Assembly (NCBI RefSeq): GCF_010671605.1
Contig: NZ_JAABOO010000001.1
Coordinates: 1,550,001 to 1,614,000, forward strand
Length of the DNA: 64,000 bases
Reading direction: 5' to 3'
From: Leptobacterium flavescens
Lineage (GTDB): Bacteria > Bacteroidota > Bacteroidia > Flavobacteriales > Flavobacteriaceae
Shown: positions 9,182 through 17,461 of the stretch, piece by piece
Layout of the letters: each line of letters opens with the position of its first letter
Position numbering within the stretch: the stretch's first letter is position 1
Program-made: the position numbers and the translations under genes
The notes under the pieces: generated by a model
Told to the model about the DNA's origin: nothing
What the model saw: the letters and a program-made list of their open reading frames with translations, nothing else
Databases searched by the model: none

Positions 9182-9215
9182 CCCTCTCCCGCTGGGAGAG
9201 GGCCAGGGTGAGGGG
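9182..9215 (-). repeat. Left REP-like palindrome flanking the DUF559 segment
   Basis: The plus strand has a perfect 9-bp hairpin, CCCTCTCCC (9182-9190) and GGGAGAGGG (9194-9202) around a GCT loop, followed by CCAGGGTGAGGGG. Read on the minus strand it becomes CCTCACCCTGG followed by the hairpin. This is the same layout as the element at 9560-9594, in opposite orientation. It lies between hemC and hemD and ends two bases before the fusion ATG, so its AGGGG also acts as a possible ribosome-binding site. Its reverse translation (PHPGPLPAGEG) is a pattern I know from REP-like repeats in many bacteria. Confidence 0.85.
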
Positions 9216-9216
9216 A

Positions 9217-10269
9217 ATGAAGAACAAAACTCAAATAGCACGATACTTACGAAAAGAACAGACTCCGGCTGAAGAAAGATTATGGAGTCTTTTACGTAAT
9301 CGTCAATTTGAAAATCTGAAATTCCGTAGACAGCATCCTATTAAAGATTATATTGTAGATTTCATTTGTCTGGAAAAAGAAATCATCATTGAACTTGACG
9401 GCGAAGTTCATAATACTATTGACCAAAAAGAAAAAGATGAGGTAAGAGATCTTCATCTTCGAGCCCTGGGTTATACTGTATTACGGTTTGAAAATAAAAT
9501 TGTTTTCGAATCTCCGGAGTTCATTTTTCAAGCGATAAAGGATGCTTCTGGAGTGACTACCTCATCCCAACCTTCTCCTAACAAGGAGAAGGAGCGACAT
9601 CATCGCATCAACATCTTATCAACCAAAAAACTGGGGCAGCAACAAAAAGAGCTGCTTCAAAATGCCGGGATCGGCCTGGTTGAATACGATGCGTTGAACG
9701 TAGTTTTTCTCAACCCGGATCTCAGTAGTATTGAGGATAATATCATCATAACCAGCAAGAACGCTTTTAAGAGTATCAGGCAGTCAGATGCCTGGGAAGC
9801 TGTAAAAGGTAAAAACTGGTACTGTGTTGGAGAAAAGACCCGTTCCATTCTATCAGAAAACGGGATCGAACCGGTAGAAAAAGAGAAGAATTCCTTAGAC
9901 CTGGCACTAAAGATCATTGAAAAAGGAGATAACGAAAAGTATACTTATTTTTCAGGGAATCAAAGAAGGGACGAGTTGCCGGATCTGTTAAAACAAAACG
10001 GGGTTAGTTTTAAGGAATACACCGTATATGAAACACATGCGGTTTCAAAAAAAATAGATGGCGGTTTTGACGGCCTCCTGTTTTTCAGTCCCAGCGGAAT
10101 ACGAAGTTATACCCTGGAAAATAAGATTAAGGATGAGACCTGCTTCTGCATTGGAGATACGACCGCAGCAGAGGCAAAAAAACATACAAACAAGATCATA
10201 AAGGCAGACAGGCCGTTATTGGAAAATGTCCTGAATGCAGTTGTAAAATATTTTAATAGTTCGAAATGA
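9217..10269 (+). CDS. hemD: DUF559 (Vsr-like endonuclease) domain fused to uroporphyrinogen-III synthase
   Basis: This is an uninterrupted frame of 350 codons from ATG 9217; an in-frame GTG at 9208 lies inside the repeat. Residues 1-112 form a DUF559 domain with its motifs intact: [21 protein letters not shown] and IIELDGEVH, with candidate PD-(D/E)xK-type residues E20, D48, E59 and D61. Residues 114-127 are the translation of a REP-like palindrome and act as linker. From residue 130 ([10 protein letters not shown]) to the end is HemD, which cyclises hydroxymethylbilane to uroporphyrinogen III. HemD has no ATG of its own; the only near start is GTG at 9553. It sits between hemC and hemE and overlaps hemE by ATGA, so HemD identity is firm. 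Whether the nuclease domain is active or cleaved off is unknown. Confidence 0.93.
   Translation: MKNKTQIARYLRKEQTPAEERLWSLLRNRQFENLKFRRQHPIKDYIVDFICLEKEIIIELDGEVHNTIDQKEKDEVRDLHLRALGYTVLRFENKIVFESPEFIFQAIKDASGVTTSSQPSPNKEKERHHRINILSTKKLGQQQKELLQNAGIGLVEYDALNVVFLNPDLSSIEDNIIITSKNAFKSIRQSDAWEAVKGKNWYCVGEKTRSILSENGIEPVEKEKNSLDLALKIIEKGDNEKYTYFSGNQRRDELPDLLKQNGVSFKEYTVYETHAVSKKIDGGFDGLLFFSPSGIRSYTLENKIKDETCFCIGDTTAAEAKKHTNKIIKADRPLLENVLNAVVKYFNSSK
9560..9594 (+). repeat. Right REP-like palindrome, translated as the linker of the fusion
   Basis: CCTCATCCCAA is followed by a 9-bp hairpin, CCTTCTCCT (9571-9579) and AGGAGAAGG (9584-9592), with a 4-nt loop. It aligns base by base in layout with the reverse complement of the left element (CCTCACCCTGG plus hairpin). 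The two are therefore inverted copies of one family enclosing the DUF559 coding segment. Here the frame stays open, giving the residues [11 protein letters not shown]. Confidence 0.85.
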
Positions 10270-11300
10270 TTAAAAACGATTTGTTCTTACGAGCCCTAAG
10301 AGGGGAAACAGTAGAAAGACCACCGGTATGGATGATGAGGCAGGCAGGAAGATATCTTCCCGAGTTTATGGCATTAAAGGAAAAATACGATTTTTTCACC
10401 CGATGCAGGACCCCGGAACTGGCAGCCGAGATAACGGTACAGCCTATTCGTATTGTTAAACCCGATGCTGCTATTTTGTTTTCGGACATCCTGGTCATCC
10501 CCCAGGCAATGAATATTGAAGTGGAGATGAAAAACGGGGTCGGACCATGGCTTCCGAATCCTATTCGTTCTCAAAAAGACGTGGATCAGGTGGTAATTCC
10601 GGATATCCACGAAGAACTGGGTTATGTGATGGATGCCATCAAACTCACTAAAGAACAATTAAACGATGAGGTTCCTCTTATCGGTTTTGCAGGATCTCCG
10701 TGGACCATCCTGTGTTATGCAGTTCAGGGACAGGGTTCCAAAAGTTTTGACCTGGCAAAGGGATTTTGTTTCTCTCAGCCGGAAGCTGCTCATCAGTTAC
10801 TGCAGAAAATTACAGATACCACTATTACATATCTGAAAGAAAAAGTAAAAGCAGGAGTAAATGCCGTTCAGATCTTCGATAGCTGGGGAGGCATGCTTTC
10901 TCCTGAGGATTACAGGGAATTCTCCTGGAAATATATCAACCAGATCGTGGAGGCACTGGCACCTCTTACAGAAGTTATTGTTTTCGGAAAAGGTTGCTGG
11001 TTCGCTCTTGGCGAAATGGCCAAAAGTAAAGCTTCCGCTCTTGGGGTAGACTGGACCTGCTCTGCAAGGAACGCTCGATACCTTACCGGCGGGAATATTA
11101 CTTTACAGGGGAACTTCGATCCTTCCAGATTGCTTTCTCCTCCTGCAACCATTAAAAAGATGGTGCATCAGATGATCAATGAATTCGGAAAGGATAAATA
11201 TGTAGTAAACCTCGGGCACGGGATCTTACCTAATATCCCGGTAGACCATGCCAAAGCGTTTATTGAAGCGGTTAAGGAATACGAAACCATTTCATCATAA
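10266..11300 (+). CDS. hemE: Uroporphyrinogen decarboxylase
   Basis: The 344-residue enzyme decarboxylates the four acetate side chains of uroporphyrinogen III to give coproporphyrinogen III. The N-terminal signature [16 protein letters not shown] is complete, followed by the catalytic Asp in LFSDILVIP and the second signature GFAGSPWT. The C-terminal half keeps LQGNFDP and NLGHGILPN. It is full length. Its ATG overlaps the TGA of the hemD fusion (ATGA), implying translational coupling, so hemE expression is tied to the DUF559-HemD frame. Confidence 0.97.
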   Translation: MIKNDLFLRALRGETVERPPVWMMRQAGRYLPEFMALKEKYDFFTRCRTPELAAEITVQPIRIVKPDAAILFSDILVIPQAMNIEVEMKNGVGPWLPNPIRSQKDVDQVVIPDIHEELGYVMDAIKLTKEQLNDEVPLIGFAGSPWTILCYAVQGQGSKSFDLAKGFCFSQPEAAHQLLQKITDTTITYLKEKVKAGVNAVQIFDSWGGMLSPEDYREFSWKYINQIVEALAPLTEVIVFGKGCWFALGEMAKSKASALGVDWTCSARNARYLTGGNITLQGNFDPSRLLSPPATIKKMVHQMINEFGKDKYVVNLGHGILPNIPVDHAKAFIEAVKEYETISS

Positions 11301-11309
11301 AAAGCTGAG

Positions 11310-11813
11310 ATGAACGCCTGGAAACTTATAAAGTCATTGAACAAAACGCAGTTAAAGAGTTTGTTCTTTATGTTTTTAAGGCGTCCGCATTATATATATC
11401 CTACTTTTAGGGCAACTTCGGCTTGTTACCGGATCTGCGGGAAGAACTTTCCCGGCAAACACCAGCTTAACGGACCGGAAAATGCATTCAGGCATGCACT
11501 GTGGAATATCCTCATCGCAAAAGCTACCATGAAATGGATCTGGATAGGCAACAAAGCAGAAAAAGCGGGAAGATGGGCGGAAAAGATCACCGACTGGCAT
11601 GAGGAATTTGCTCCGAACAGCGATCTGGCCAAAGCGATGGACCTACATAACAACCGGATAGGAAGAGAACTTTTCCTAAAATGGTTAAACGAAAACAAAG
11701 GGCTTTCGAATACTTTTATTGTTGATGAGTTAAAGGAAATGCTTCCTCAATCCCGGAAGATAACTTCTGTGGGCGATATTGAAAAGCAGACTCAACACCT
11801 GATACACCTATAA
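11310..11813 (+). CDS. DUF6973-like protein in the heme operon
   Basis: This 167-residue soluble protein has no signal peptide. Its conserved core is ENAFRHALWN (near residue 60), DWHEEFAPNSDLA, and MDLHNNRIGRELF. The spaced His, Asp, Glu and Asn residues match the pattern I associate with DUF6973, a family of unknown function that could be metal-binding. It lies 9 nt after hemE and 10 nt before hemF, so it is co-transcribed with heme genes. A link to heme synthesis is possible but only inferred from position. The domain name is from memory and moderately sure; the gene itself is sound. Confidence 0.75.
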   Translation: MNAWKLIKSLNKTQLKSLFFMFLRRPHYIYPTFRATSACYRICGKNFPGKHQLNGPENAFRHALWNILIAKATMKWIWIGNKAEKAGRWAEKITDWHEEFAPNSDLAKAMDLHNNRIGRELFLKWLNENKGLSNTFIVDELKEMLPQSRKITSVGDIEKQTQHLIHL

Positions 11814-11823
11814 AAACAAACAG

Positions 11824-12726
11824 ATGAAAGAAAAATTCTATCAATATATACAGGAGCTTCAGGACCGTATTTGTTCCGGCCTGGAACAAACAGACGGGAA
11901 GGCGGTTTTTAAGCAGGATCTCTGGGAGCGCCCCGAAGGCGGAGGTGGAAGGACTCGCGTTATCGAAAACGGAAATGTATTCGAAAAGGGAGGCGTAAAT
12001 ATCTCTGCCGTTCACGGTCCGCTTCCGAAAGCCATGCAGGCTTATTTTAATGTAGGAGAAGTAGATTTCTTTGCCTGTGGCCTGAGTCTGGTTATACACC
12101 CTAAAAACCCTTTCGTTCCTACCGTACATGCCAACTGGAGATATTTTGAAATGTATGATAAAGAAGGAAATATCGTAGATCAGTGGTTTGGTGGAGGACA
12201 AGATCTTACCCCCTACTATCTTTTTGATGAAGATGCCACTCATTTTCATCAGGTTTGTAAAACGGCCTGCGATAAACACAAGGCCGATTTTTATCCGCAG
12301 TACAAAAAGAGATGCGACGAGTATTTCAGGAACACCCACCGGAATGAAGCCAGGGGTGTTGGTGGGCTCTTCTTTGACTATTGTAAAGCGAATGATGAAA
12401 TGAATATGGAAGATTGGTATAATTTTGTAACTGAGGTAGGCGACAGCTTCCTGGAGGCATATCTTCCTATTGTAGAAAGAAGAAAAGAGATGCTCTACAA
12501 GCAATCGCAGAGAGACTGGCAGGAAATACGAAGAGGGCGTTATGTAGAATTTAACCTGGTACACGACAAGGGCACACTTTTCGGACTGAAGACAAACGGC
12601 CGGATAGAGAGTATCTTAATGAGTTTGCCACCTCATGTACAGTGGCGTTACGATTACCACCCGGAAGAAGGAAGTGAGGAGGAGCGTCTGCTAAAAGTAC
12701 TGGAATCACCCCGAGACTGGGTTTAA
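11824..12726 (+). CDS. hemF: Oxygen-dependent coproporphyrinogen III oxidase
   Basis: This 300-residue enzyme uses O2 to convert coproporphyrinogen III to protoporphyrinogen IX. Family blocks are in order: DLWERPEGGGGRTRV, FEKGGVNISAVHG, HANWRYFEMY, WFGGGQDLTPYY, RYVEFNLVHDKGT and SILMSLPPHVQW, ending in RDWV. The order HemE, HemF, HemJ, HemH makes this a protoporphyrin-dependent, aerobic pathway; no oxygen-independent HemN is in the window. It is full length, with tight spacing on both sides. Confidence 0.97.
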   Translation: MKEKFYQYIQELQDRICSGLEQTDGKAVFKQDLWERPEGGGGRTRVIENGNVFEKGGVNISAVHGPLPKAMQAYFNVGEVDFFACGLSLVIHPKNPFVPTVHANWRYFEMYDKEGNIVDQWFGGGQDLTPYYLFDEDATHFHQVCKTACDKHKADFYPQYKKRCDEYFRNTHRNEARGVGGLFFDYCKANDEMNMEDWYNFVTEVGDSFLEAYLPIVERRKEMLYKQSQRDWQEIRRGRYVEFNLVHDKGTLFGLKTNGRIESILMSLPPHVQWRYDYHPEEGSEEERLLKVLESPRDWV

Positions 12727-12737
12727 AATAAGAACTA

Positions 12738-13172
12738 ATGGAAGAGCACTACAGAAAGTTAGAGCGGATGTACCTCAATGCTAATTTCAACAAGGAGATC
12801 TATCAGAGCACCAAAATTGAGATTGACGAGGAAAAAGCAGAGATACAACTGACGATAGAACCCAAGTATTTTCATGCCCTGGGAGCTATACACGGTTCCG
12901 TTTACTTTAAACTTCTGGATGATGCAGCTTTTTTTGCGGTCAATTCTATTGTAACAGATGTTTTTGTACTGACCACTTCCTTTAACATCAACCTGGTGCG
13001 CCCTGCCAATTCGGGTATTATAACCGCCAGGGGAAAGGTAAAGTTCAAATCCAGGAACCTCTTTATTGCAGAGAGTACATTAATTAACGAAGAAGGAAAG
13101 GAAATTGCTTTCGGAACAGGGCATTTTGCAAAAAGTAAAGTAGCTTTGACCGAAGAAATAGGATATAAATAA
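12738..13172 (+). CDS. PaaI-type hotdog thioesterase
   Basis: This 144-residue protein has a single hotdog fold. The helix motif reads GAIHGSVYFKLLDDAAFFAVNS, with the His-Gly and the acidic residues typical of PaaI/DUF4442-type acyl-CoA thioesterases, followed by strands such as NINLVRPANSG and AFGTGHFAKS. It would hydrolyse an acyl- or aryl-CoA in the cytoplasm; the substrate is unknown. It lies 11 nt after hemF and 14 nt before hemB, so it is transcribed with the heme genes, though no biochemical link is evident. Confidence 0.85.
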   Translation: MEEHYRKLERMYLNANFNKEIYQSTKIEIDEEKAEIQLTIEPKYFHALGAIHGSVYFKLLDDAAFFAVNSIVTDVFVLTTSFNINLVRPANSGIITARGKVKFKSRNLFIAESTLINEEGKEIAFGTGHFAKSKVALTEEIGYK

Positions 13173-13186
13173 AATAACAGGATACT

Positions 13187-14161
13187 ATGTTCCCTTTAAG
13201 AAGAAACAGAAGATTAAGGACCGGAGAAGCCATTCGCTCTTTGGTTCGTGAAACTATTATAAGTCCGAACGATTTTTTGGTCCCGCTTTTTGTTGTAGAA
13301 GGCAAAGGCGTTAAGGAAGAGATCGCTTCCATGCCCAATTATTACAGGTACAGTCTTGATCTTCTTGAAAAAGAAGTGAAAGAACTATGGAAGGCAGGAT
13401 TAAAATCGGTCCTGCTCTTTGTAAAGGTGCCGGACGAGCTTAAAGACAACAAAGGAACAGAGGCATTAAATCCGGACGGGCTTATGCAAAGGGCGGTAAA
13501 AACCGTTAAGAATGCAGTACCCCAGATGCTGGTTATGACCGATGTAGCCCTGGATCCGTACTCATCTTACGGACATGACGGTATTGTGGAAGACGGAAAG
13601 ATCCTTAACGATGAAACTTCGGAAGTGCTTGGAGAAATGAGTGTTTCCCATGCCGAAGCAGGCGCCGATCTTGTTGCGCCCAGCGACATGATGGACGGGC
13701 GTATCCTGGAGATCAGGGAGGCCCTGGACGGCAGTAATTTTACAGATACGGGGATCATGAGTTACAGTGCCAAATACGCTTCTGCTTTTTACGGGCCCTT
13801 CAGAGATGCCCTGGACTCTGCTCCCGGCTTCGGAGATAAAAAGACCTATCAAATGGATCCCGCCAACAGAATAGAGGCCATTAAAGAAACCCAAATGGAT
13901 ATAGATGAAGGGGCTGATATTGTTATGGTAAAACCCGGACTGGCCTATCTGGATATTGTGAGGGAGATAAAAAATGATGTGGAGGTGCCTGTGGCGGTTT
14001 ACCAGGTAAGCGGAGAATATTCTATGCTGAAAGCTGCTGCGGAAAAAGGATGGCTGGATCATGATGCGGTAATGATGGAGCAGATCACCGCCATAAAAAG
14101 AGCCGGTGCGGATATTATTGCAAGTTATTTTGCCAAAGATGTGGTAAAACTGATCTCTTAA
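13187..14161 (+). CDS. hemB: Delta-aminolevulinic acid dehydratase (porphobilinogen synthase)
   Basis: This 324-residue enzyme condenses two 5-aminolevulinate molecules into porphobilinogen. The two active-site lysines are K196 (MSYSAKYASAFYGPFRDA) and K249 (DIVMVKPGLAYLD). Where zinc-type enzymes have a three-cysteine site, this protein reads DVALDPYSSYGHDG (residues 119-132), the cysteine-free version typical of Mg2+/K+-dependent enzymes. RTGEAIRSLVRET near the N-terminus and PVAVYQVSGEYSM are also diagnostic. It is the last gene of the heme operon. Confidence 0.97.
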   Translation: MFPLRRNRRLRTGEAIRSLVRETIISPNDFLVPLFVVEGKGVKEEIASMPNYYRYSLDLLEKEVKELWKAGLKSVLLFVKVPDELKDNKGTEALNPDGLMQRAVKTVKNAVPQMLVMTDVALDPYSSYGHDGIVEDGKILNDETSEVLGEMSVSHAEAGADLVAPSDMMDGRILEIREALDGSNFTDTGIMSYSAKYASAFYGPFRDALDSAPGFGDKKTYQMDPANRIEAIKETQMDIDEGADIVMVKPGLAYLDIVREIKNDVEVPVAVYQVSGEYSMLKAAAEKGWLDHDAVMMEQITAIKRAGADIIASYFAKDVVKLIS

Positions 14162-14232
14162 ACACATTTTGACTGCCAATCAGCTTTTAGACTGGTGCTC
14201 AATGTGACAAATATTAAAAGGGAGGCTTTTTG

Positions 14233-14262
14233 GTTCGTTTTTGTGTCAAGACAAAAATGAAC
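14233..14262. repeat. Palindrome after hemB, possible terminator or dispersed repeat
   Basis: GTTCGTTTTTGT (14233-14244) and ACAAAAATGAAC (14251-14262) pair over 12 bp with one G-T wobble around a GTCAAG loop. No U tract follows on either strand. I recall similar sequences around a GTGTCAAGACA core between genes in other Flavobacteria, which suggests a dispersed element. A transcription-end role is possible given its place after hemB. Confidence 0.5.
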
Positions 14263-14322
14263 AGCAATAAAATAAGGAATTTTTAAACTCCTCTTTTTTG
14301 AGAAGAACAACCAAATAAAACT

Positions 14323-14835
14323 ATGAAAAACTACTTATTTCTATTTATTATTCTGTTTTCATTAAAGGCCTCCGCTCAACAAGACCCTCTTTCTGCTTTT
14401 CAGGAAAAATGGAGGAACTCCAAAGCATATCTTCTTACGATTGCTGAATCCATGCCGGAAGGGAAATACAATTTCAAGCCCACCAAAAGGGAAATGAGTT
14501 TTAAGGAACAATTACTCCATATCCGTCAGAACATGCTGTGGCTGGGCGATAGCTATTTTTCGGAAAAAGGAAGTTACGAGGAAAACGCAGACGAGCAGCT
14601 TAACGGTAAGGAAGAGATTATCAAGGCTCTTTCTGCTTCTTTCGACCGGGTTTACGAACAGATCCGGATGGCTGACCCGGAAAAACTAAAGGAGACCGTA
14701 AATTTCTTTGCAGGCCCCAAGACCAGGTTGCAGATCCTCAACTTGTTACAGGATCATGTTACCCATCACAGGGGGCAACTTATCGTTTACTTAAACCTCA
14801 ATGAAATAAGACCTCCCCGATATACGGGCTGGTAA
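14323..14835 (+). CDS. Exported DinB-like four-helix protein
   Basis: This 170-residue protein begins with a signal peptide of about 18 residues (ending KASA). The rest is a DinB-type four-helix bundle. The first metal-ligand His lies in EQLLHIRQNMLW, and DHVTHHRGQLIVYL near the C-terminus supplies the others. DinB/YfiT-like folds bind a divalent metal through three histidines and include thiol-dependent transferases. The exported location is less usual for the fold but common for Bacteroidota members. No partner gene is evident. Confidence 0.85.
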   Translation: MKNYLFLFIILFSLKASAQQDPLSAFQEKWRNSKAYLLTIAESMPEGKYNFKPTKREMSFKEQLLHIRQNMLWLGDSYFSEKGSYEENADEQLNGKEEIIKALSASFDRVYEQIRMADPEKLKETVNFFAGPKTRLQILNLLQDHVTHHRGQLIVYLNLNEIRPPRYTGW

Positions 14836-14884
14836 GTGAAAATACCATATAAAATTAGTAATTTAGGGGCCAAAGCAATCAGGA

Positions 14885-15961
14885 ATGACCTTATTAATCA
14901 TTTACGCCTTAGTTTCTATCTTTTTTTCCTTTTTATGTTCTATTCTGGAAGCAGTTCTCCTAAGTGTTACACCTACTTTCGTAAGCATTAAAAAACAGGA
15001 GGGTAAAACCTATGCTACCGCTCTGGAAGCATTAAAAAAAGATGTGGACAAACCACTTATCGCCATTCTAACCCTGAATACCATAGCACATACGGTTGGT
15101 GCGATCCTGGTAGGAGCCACCGCCGGAAAGCTTTATGGGAATGACAGCTTTGAAGTAACAGTAATAAGTGGGGTGATGACCTTTCTTATCCTGACCGCTT
15201 CGGAGATCATCCCTAAAACCATCGGGGCTACCTATTGGAAACAACTTACGGGTTTTACCACCCGTGCGCTTCAGGCCATCATATTTCCGTTAAAATATAC
15301 CGGTATTCTCTGGCTGTTACAACTCACTACCAAGCTTATCGGTAAAAGCGGGCACGGCAGTGTGCTTAGTAAGGAAGATTTTACCGCTATGGCCGATATT
15401 GCCGAACAGGAAGGGGTATTCCAGAAATCGGAATCCGAGGTTATTAAAAACCTGCTGAAGTTCGATGAGATCCTGGCCAAAGATGTCATGACCCCGAGAA
15501 CGGTGATGAAGACCTCTTCTGAAAATACTACGATAAAAGAATTCTTTGAACAGAACCGCAATCTGCGATTTTCCAGGATCCCGGTTTATAAGGATTCTCC
15601 CGATAATATTACCGGTTTTGTTCTTAAGGACATGGTTCTGGAGGAAATGATCAATAAAAATGGTGAAAATCCTCTGTCCAGTATCAGCAGGGAGATCCTG
15701 GTAACCAGCAGGAATATCCCCATCCCCAAGTTATTTGAAAAATTTGTTGAACAAAGAGATCATATAGCCCTGGTAGTAGATGAATTCGGTTCGGTAAGCG
15801 GACTGGTAACCATGGAGGATGTTATTGAAACTTTGCTGGGACTTGAGATCATGGATGAAAGCGACAATGTAGAGGATCTGCAGCAACTGGCCAGGAAAAA
15901 CTGGGAAAACAGGGCAAAGCGCCTGGGTATCATTGAAGACGAAAAGGAAGAAGAGGAATAA
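14885..15961 (+). CDS. CNNM/CBS-domain membrane protein (CorC/HlyC type)
   Basis: This 358-residue protein has an N-terminal CNNM (DUF21) membrane domain with about four helices over residues 1-155. A cytoplasmic CBS pair follows at about 190-330, with DVMTPRTVM at the entry to the first CBS and LVVDEFGSVSGLVTMEDVIE in the second. Homologues take part in Mg2+ or other divalent cation transport or efflux. The CorC/HlyC C-terminal domain is absent; the tail is short and acidic (EDEKEEEE). The Ogt gene starts one base after its stop, so the two are co-transcribed. Confidence 0.9.
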   Translation: MTLLIIYALVSIFFSFLCSILEAVLLSVTPTFVSIKKQEGKTYATALEALKKDVDKPLIAILTLNTIAHTVGAILVGATAGKLYGNDSFEVTVISGVMTFLILTASEIIPKTIGATYWKQLTGFTTRALQAIIFPLKYTGILWLLQLTTKLIGKSGHGSVLSKEDFTAMADIAEQEGVFQKSESEVIKNLLKFDEILAKDVMTPRTVMKTSSENTTIKEFFEQNRNLRFSRIPVYKDSPDNITGFVLKDMVLEEMINKNGENPLSSISREILVTSRNIPIPKLFEKFVEQRDHIALVVDEFGSVSGLVTMEDVIETLLGLEIMDESDNVEDLQQLARKNWENRAKRLGIIEDEKEEEE

Positions 15962-15962
15962 G

Positions 15963-16436
15963 ATGGAAACGGCCTATGTAAATACACCATTGGGCATGGC
16001 CAGGATAGAAGGCGATGAAAACGGGATTGCCGTGGTTTCCATCCTTAACAATGAAGAAGAGACCGCAGAGCTTGTTCCGGAAATTCTCGAAGATGCCGTA
16101 TATCAGCTCAGGGAGTATTTTGAGGGTAAAAGAACCGATTTTGACCTTCCGCTGAACCCCGAAGGCACCGATTTTCAGAAAAAAGTATGGAAAGAACTGG
16201 CAGAGATCCCTTATGGCAAGACCATGAGTTATCTGGAGCTTTCAAAGAAGCTCGGAGATATTAAAGCTATCAGGGCTGTTGCAGCTGCCAATGGCAGGAA
16301 TCCGCTTTGGATTGTTGTTCCCTGCCATCGTGTTATAGGTAGCGATGGTTCTCTTACGGGGTATGCCGGCGGACTCTGGCGAAAAAAATGGCTGCTGGAA
16401 CACGAAAACCCTTCTCCGCAGCAATCGCTTTTCTGA
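15963..16436 (+). CDS. ogt: Methylated-DNA--protein-cysteine methyltransferase
   Basis: This 157-residue protein transfers alkyl groups from O6-alkylguanine in DNA to its own cysteine, a suicide repair reaction. The active site PCHRVIGSDGSLTGYAGG is complete, and the DNA-binding helix segment IPYGKTMSYLEL precedes it. An upstream in-frame ATG at 15933 lies inside the CNNM gene; the ATG at 15963 one base after that stop gives the normal family N-terminus (METAYVNTPLG). Confidence 0.93.
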   Translation: METAYVNTPLGMARIEGDENGIAVVSILNNEEETAELVPEILEDAVYQLREYFEGKRTDFDLPLNPEGTDFQKKVWKELAEIPYGKTMSYLELSKKLGDIKAIRAVAAANGRNPLWIVVPCHRVIGSDGSLTGYAGGLWRKKWLLEHENPSPQQSLF

Positions 16437-16476
16437 TCTGTAATGTTTTTGTGTCTTATCCCCACTAATATACATT

Positions 16477-17343
16477 ATGTCTTTACATCAGATTAAAACA
16501 TATTGTTTTGACCCGAAGAATGAAAACTCCTTTCAGCTGAGTGTCATTGATTTTGATCATGCCTGTGTGGTCAGTAAATCCAGGTTGATAGACACCTTTA
16601 ATATTTTCTGGATCCGCAGAGGGAAAGGATCTTATAATATCGATTTTAAATCGTATTCCTTTGATGAGGAAGTGATCCTCTTTCTGACTCCCGGTCAGGT
16701 ATTCTCGGTAGAATCTGAGTTTATACAGGAAGCCTACTGGTTGTCTTTCGAACCTGATTTCTACTGTATAGAGACCCATGACAAGGAGATATCCTGCAAC
16801 GGGATCCTTTTTAACAATGTATATGAATCCCCCTATGTTAACCCCTCGGCCGGGGATTCCGAAAAGCTGTGTTTTATCCTGGAGAATATGGTGGAGGAAT
16901 TTGAGAAAAAGGAAGATACTTCCGGGCACCTCGATATGCTCCAAACCCTGCTTAAGCAGTTTATCATCTTCTCCGTAAGGGTTAAAAACCTGAACCAGCC
17001 TTTTGCAGATTCCTCCGAAGAGACCCTGTTATACAAGAACTTCAGCCTGCTCCTGGAAAAGAACTACAACAAGATACATTCGGTCAGCGAATACGCAGGC
17101 AGATTGGGAGTTTCTCCCAAATCGCTAACCAAACACCTTCACAGGATCGGGGCAGCTTCTCCCAGCGAATTGATCAGGGATCGTATTCTCCTGGAAGCAA
17201 AACGCCTTTTACTGTATTCGGAGTTTACCGTTAAGGAAATAGCTCTTTCCCTGGGTTTTAACGACCCCGCATACTTTACCCGTTTCTTTACCAAAGGCGT
17301 GCAGAAATCCCCTGTACAGTTCAAATCCGAACATCAGAAATAA
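16477..17343 (+). CDS. AraC-family transcriptional regulator
   Basis: This 288-residue protein has a cupin-like N-terminal sensor half (NIFWIRRGKGSYNIDF, with an effector-binding barrel predicted over about 20-110) and a C-terminal AraC double HTH from about residue 190. HTH segments are SVSEYAGRLGVSPKSLTKH and VKEIALSLGFNDPAYFTRFF. It is followed after a 118-bp gap by an exported isochorismatase-family hydrolase on the same strand, with a promoter box in between; control of that gene is a reasonable inference. Confidence 0.88.
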   Translation: MSLHQIKTYCFDPKNENSFQLSVIDFDHACVVSKSRLIDTFNIFWIRRGKGSYNIDFKSYSFDEEVILFLTPGQVFSVESEFIQEAYWLSFEPDFYCIETHDKEISCNGILFNNVYESPYVNPSAGDSEKLCFILENMVEEFEKKEDTSGHLDMLQTLLKQFIIFSVRVKNLNQPFADSSEETLLYKNFSLLLEKNYNKIHSVSEYAGRLGVSPKSLTKHLHRIGAASPSELIRDRILLEAKRLLLYSEFTVKEIALSLGFNDPAYFTRFFTKGVQKSPVQFKSEHQK

Positions 17344-17406
17344 CATCAAGGACTTCTGTCCTATTGTTGGGAACCTTTGTCCATTTTAACAGCCCTTTAA
17401 GGGACA

Positions 17407-17414
17407 TAGCTTTG
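17407..17414 (+). promoter_or_regulatory. Putative -7 box of the isochorismatase-family gene
   Basis: TAGCTTTG matches TAnnTTTG and lies 48 nt before the chosen ATG at 17462. Its position also rules out an in-frame GTG at 17417 as the start codon. No well-spaced -33 TTG was found. Confidence 0.45.
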
Positions 17415-17461
17415 TAGTGTTAAAAAATTATAAATCAAAAACATTAAAAGTTATGTTCACA

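Noticed and set aside
8674-9234. 186-codon minus-strand frame over hemC with a PHPGPLPAGEG segment
   Set aside because: It is the antisense of hemC plus the reverse translation of the left palindrome; hemC on the plus strand is certain.
11716-12564. 282-codon minus-strand frame opposite hemF
   Set aside because: HemF motifs on the plus strand are complete; the opposite frame is open through codon-bias effects and has no recognisable domain.
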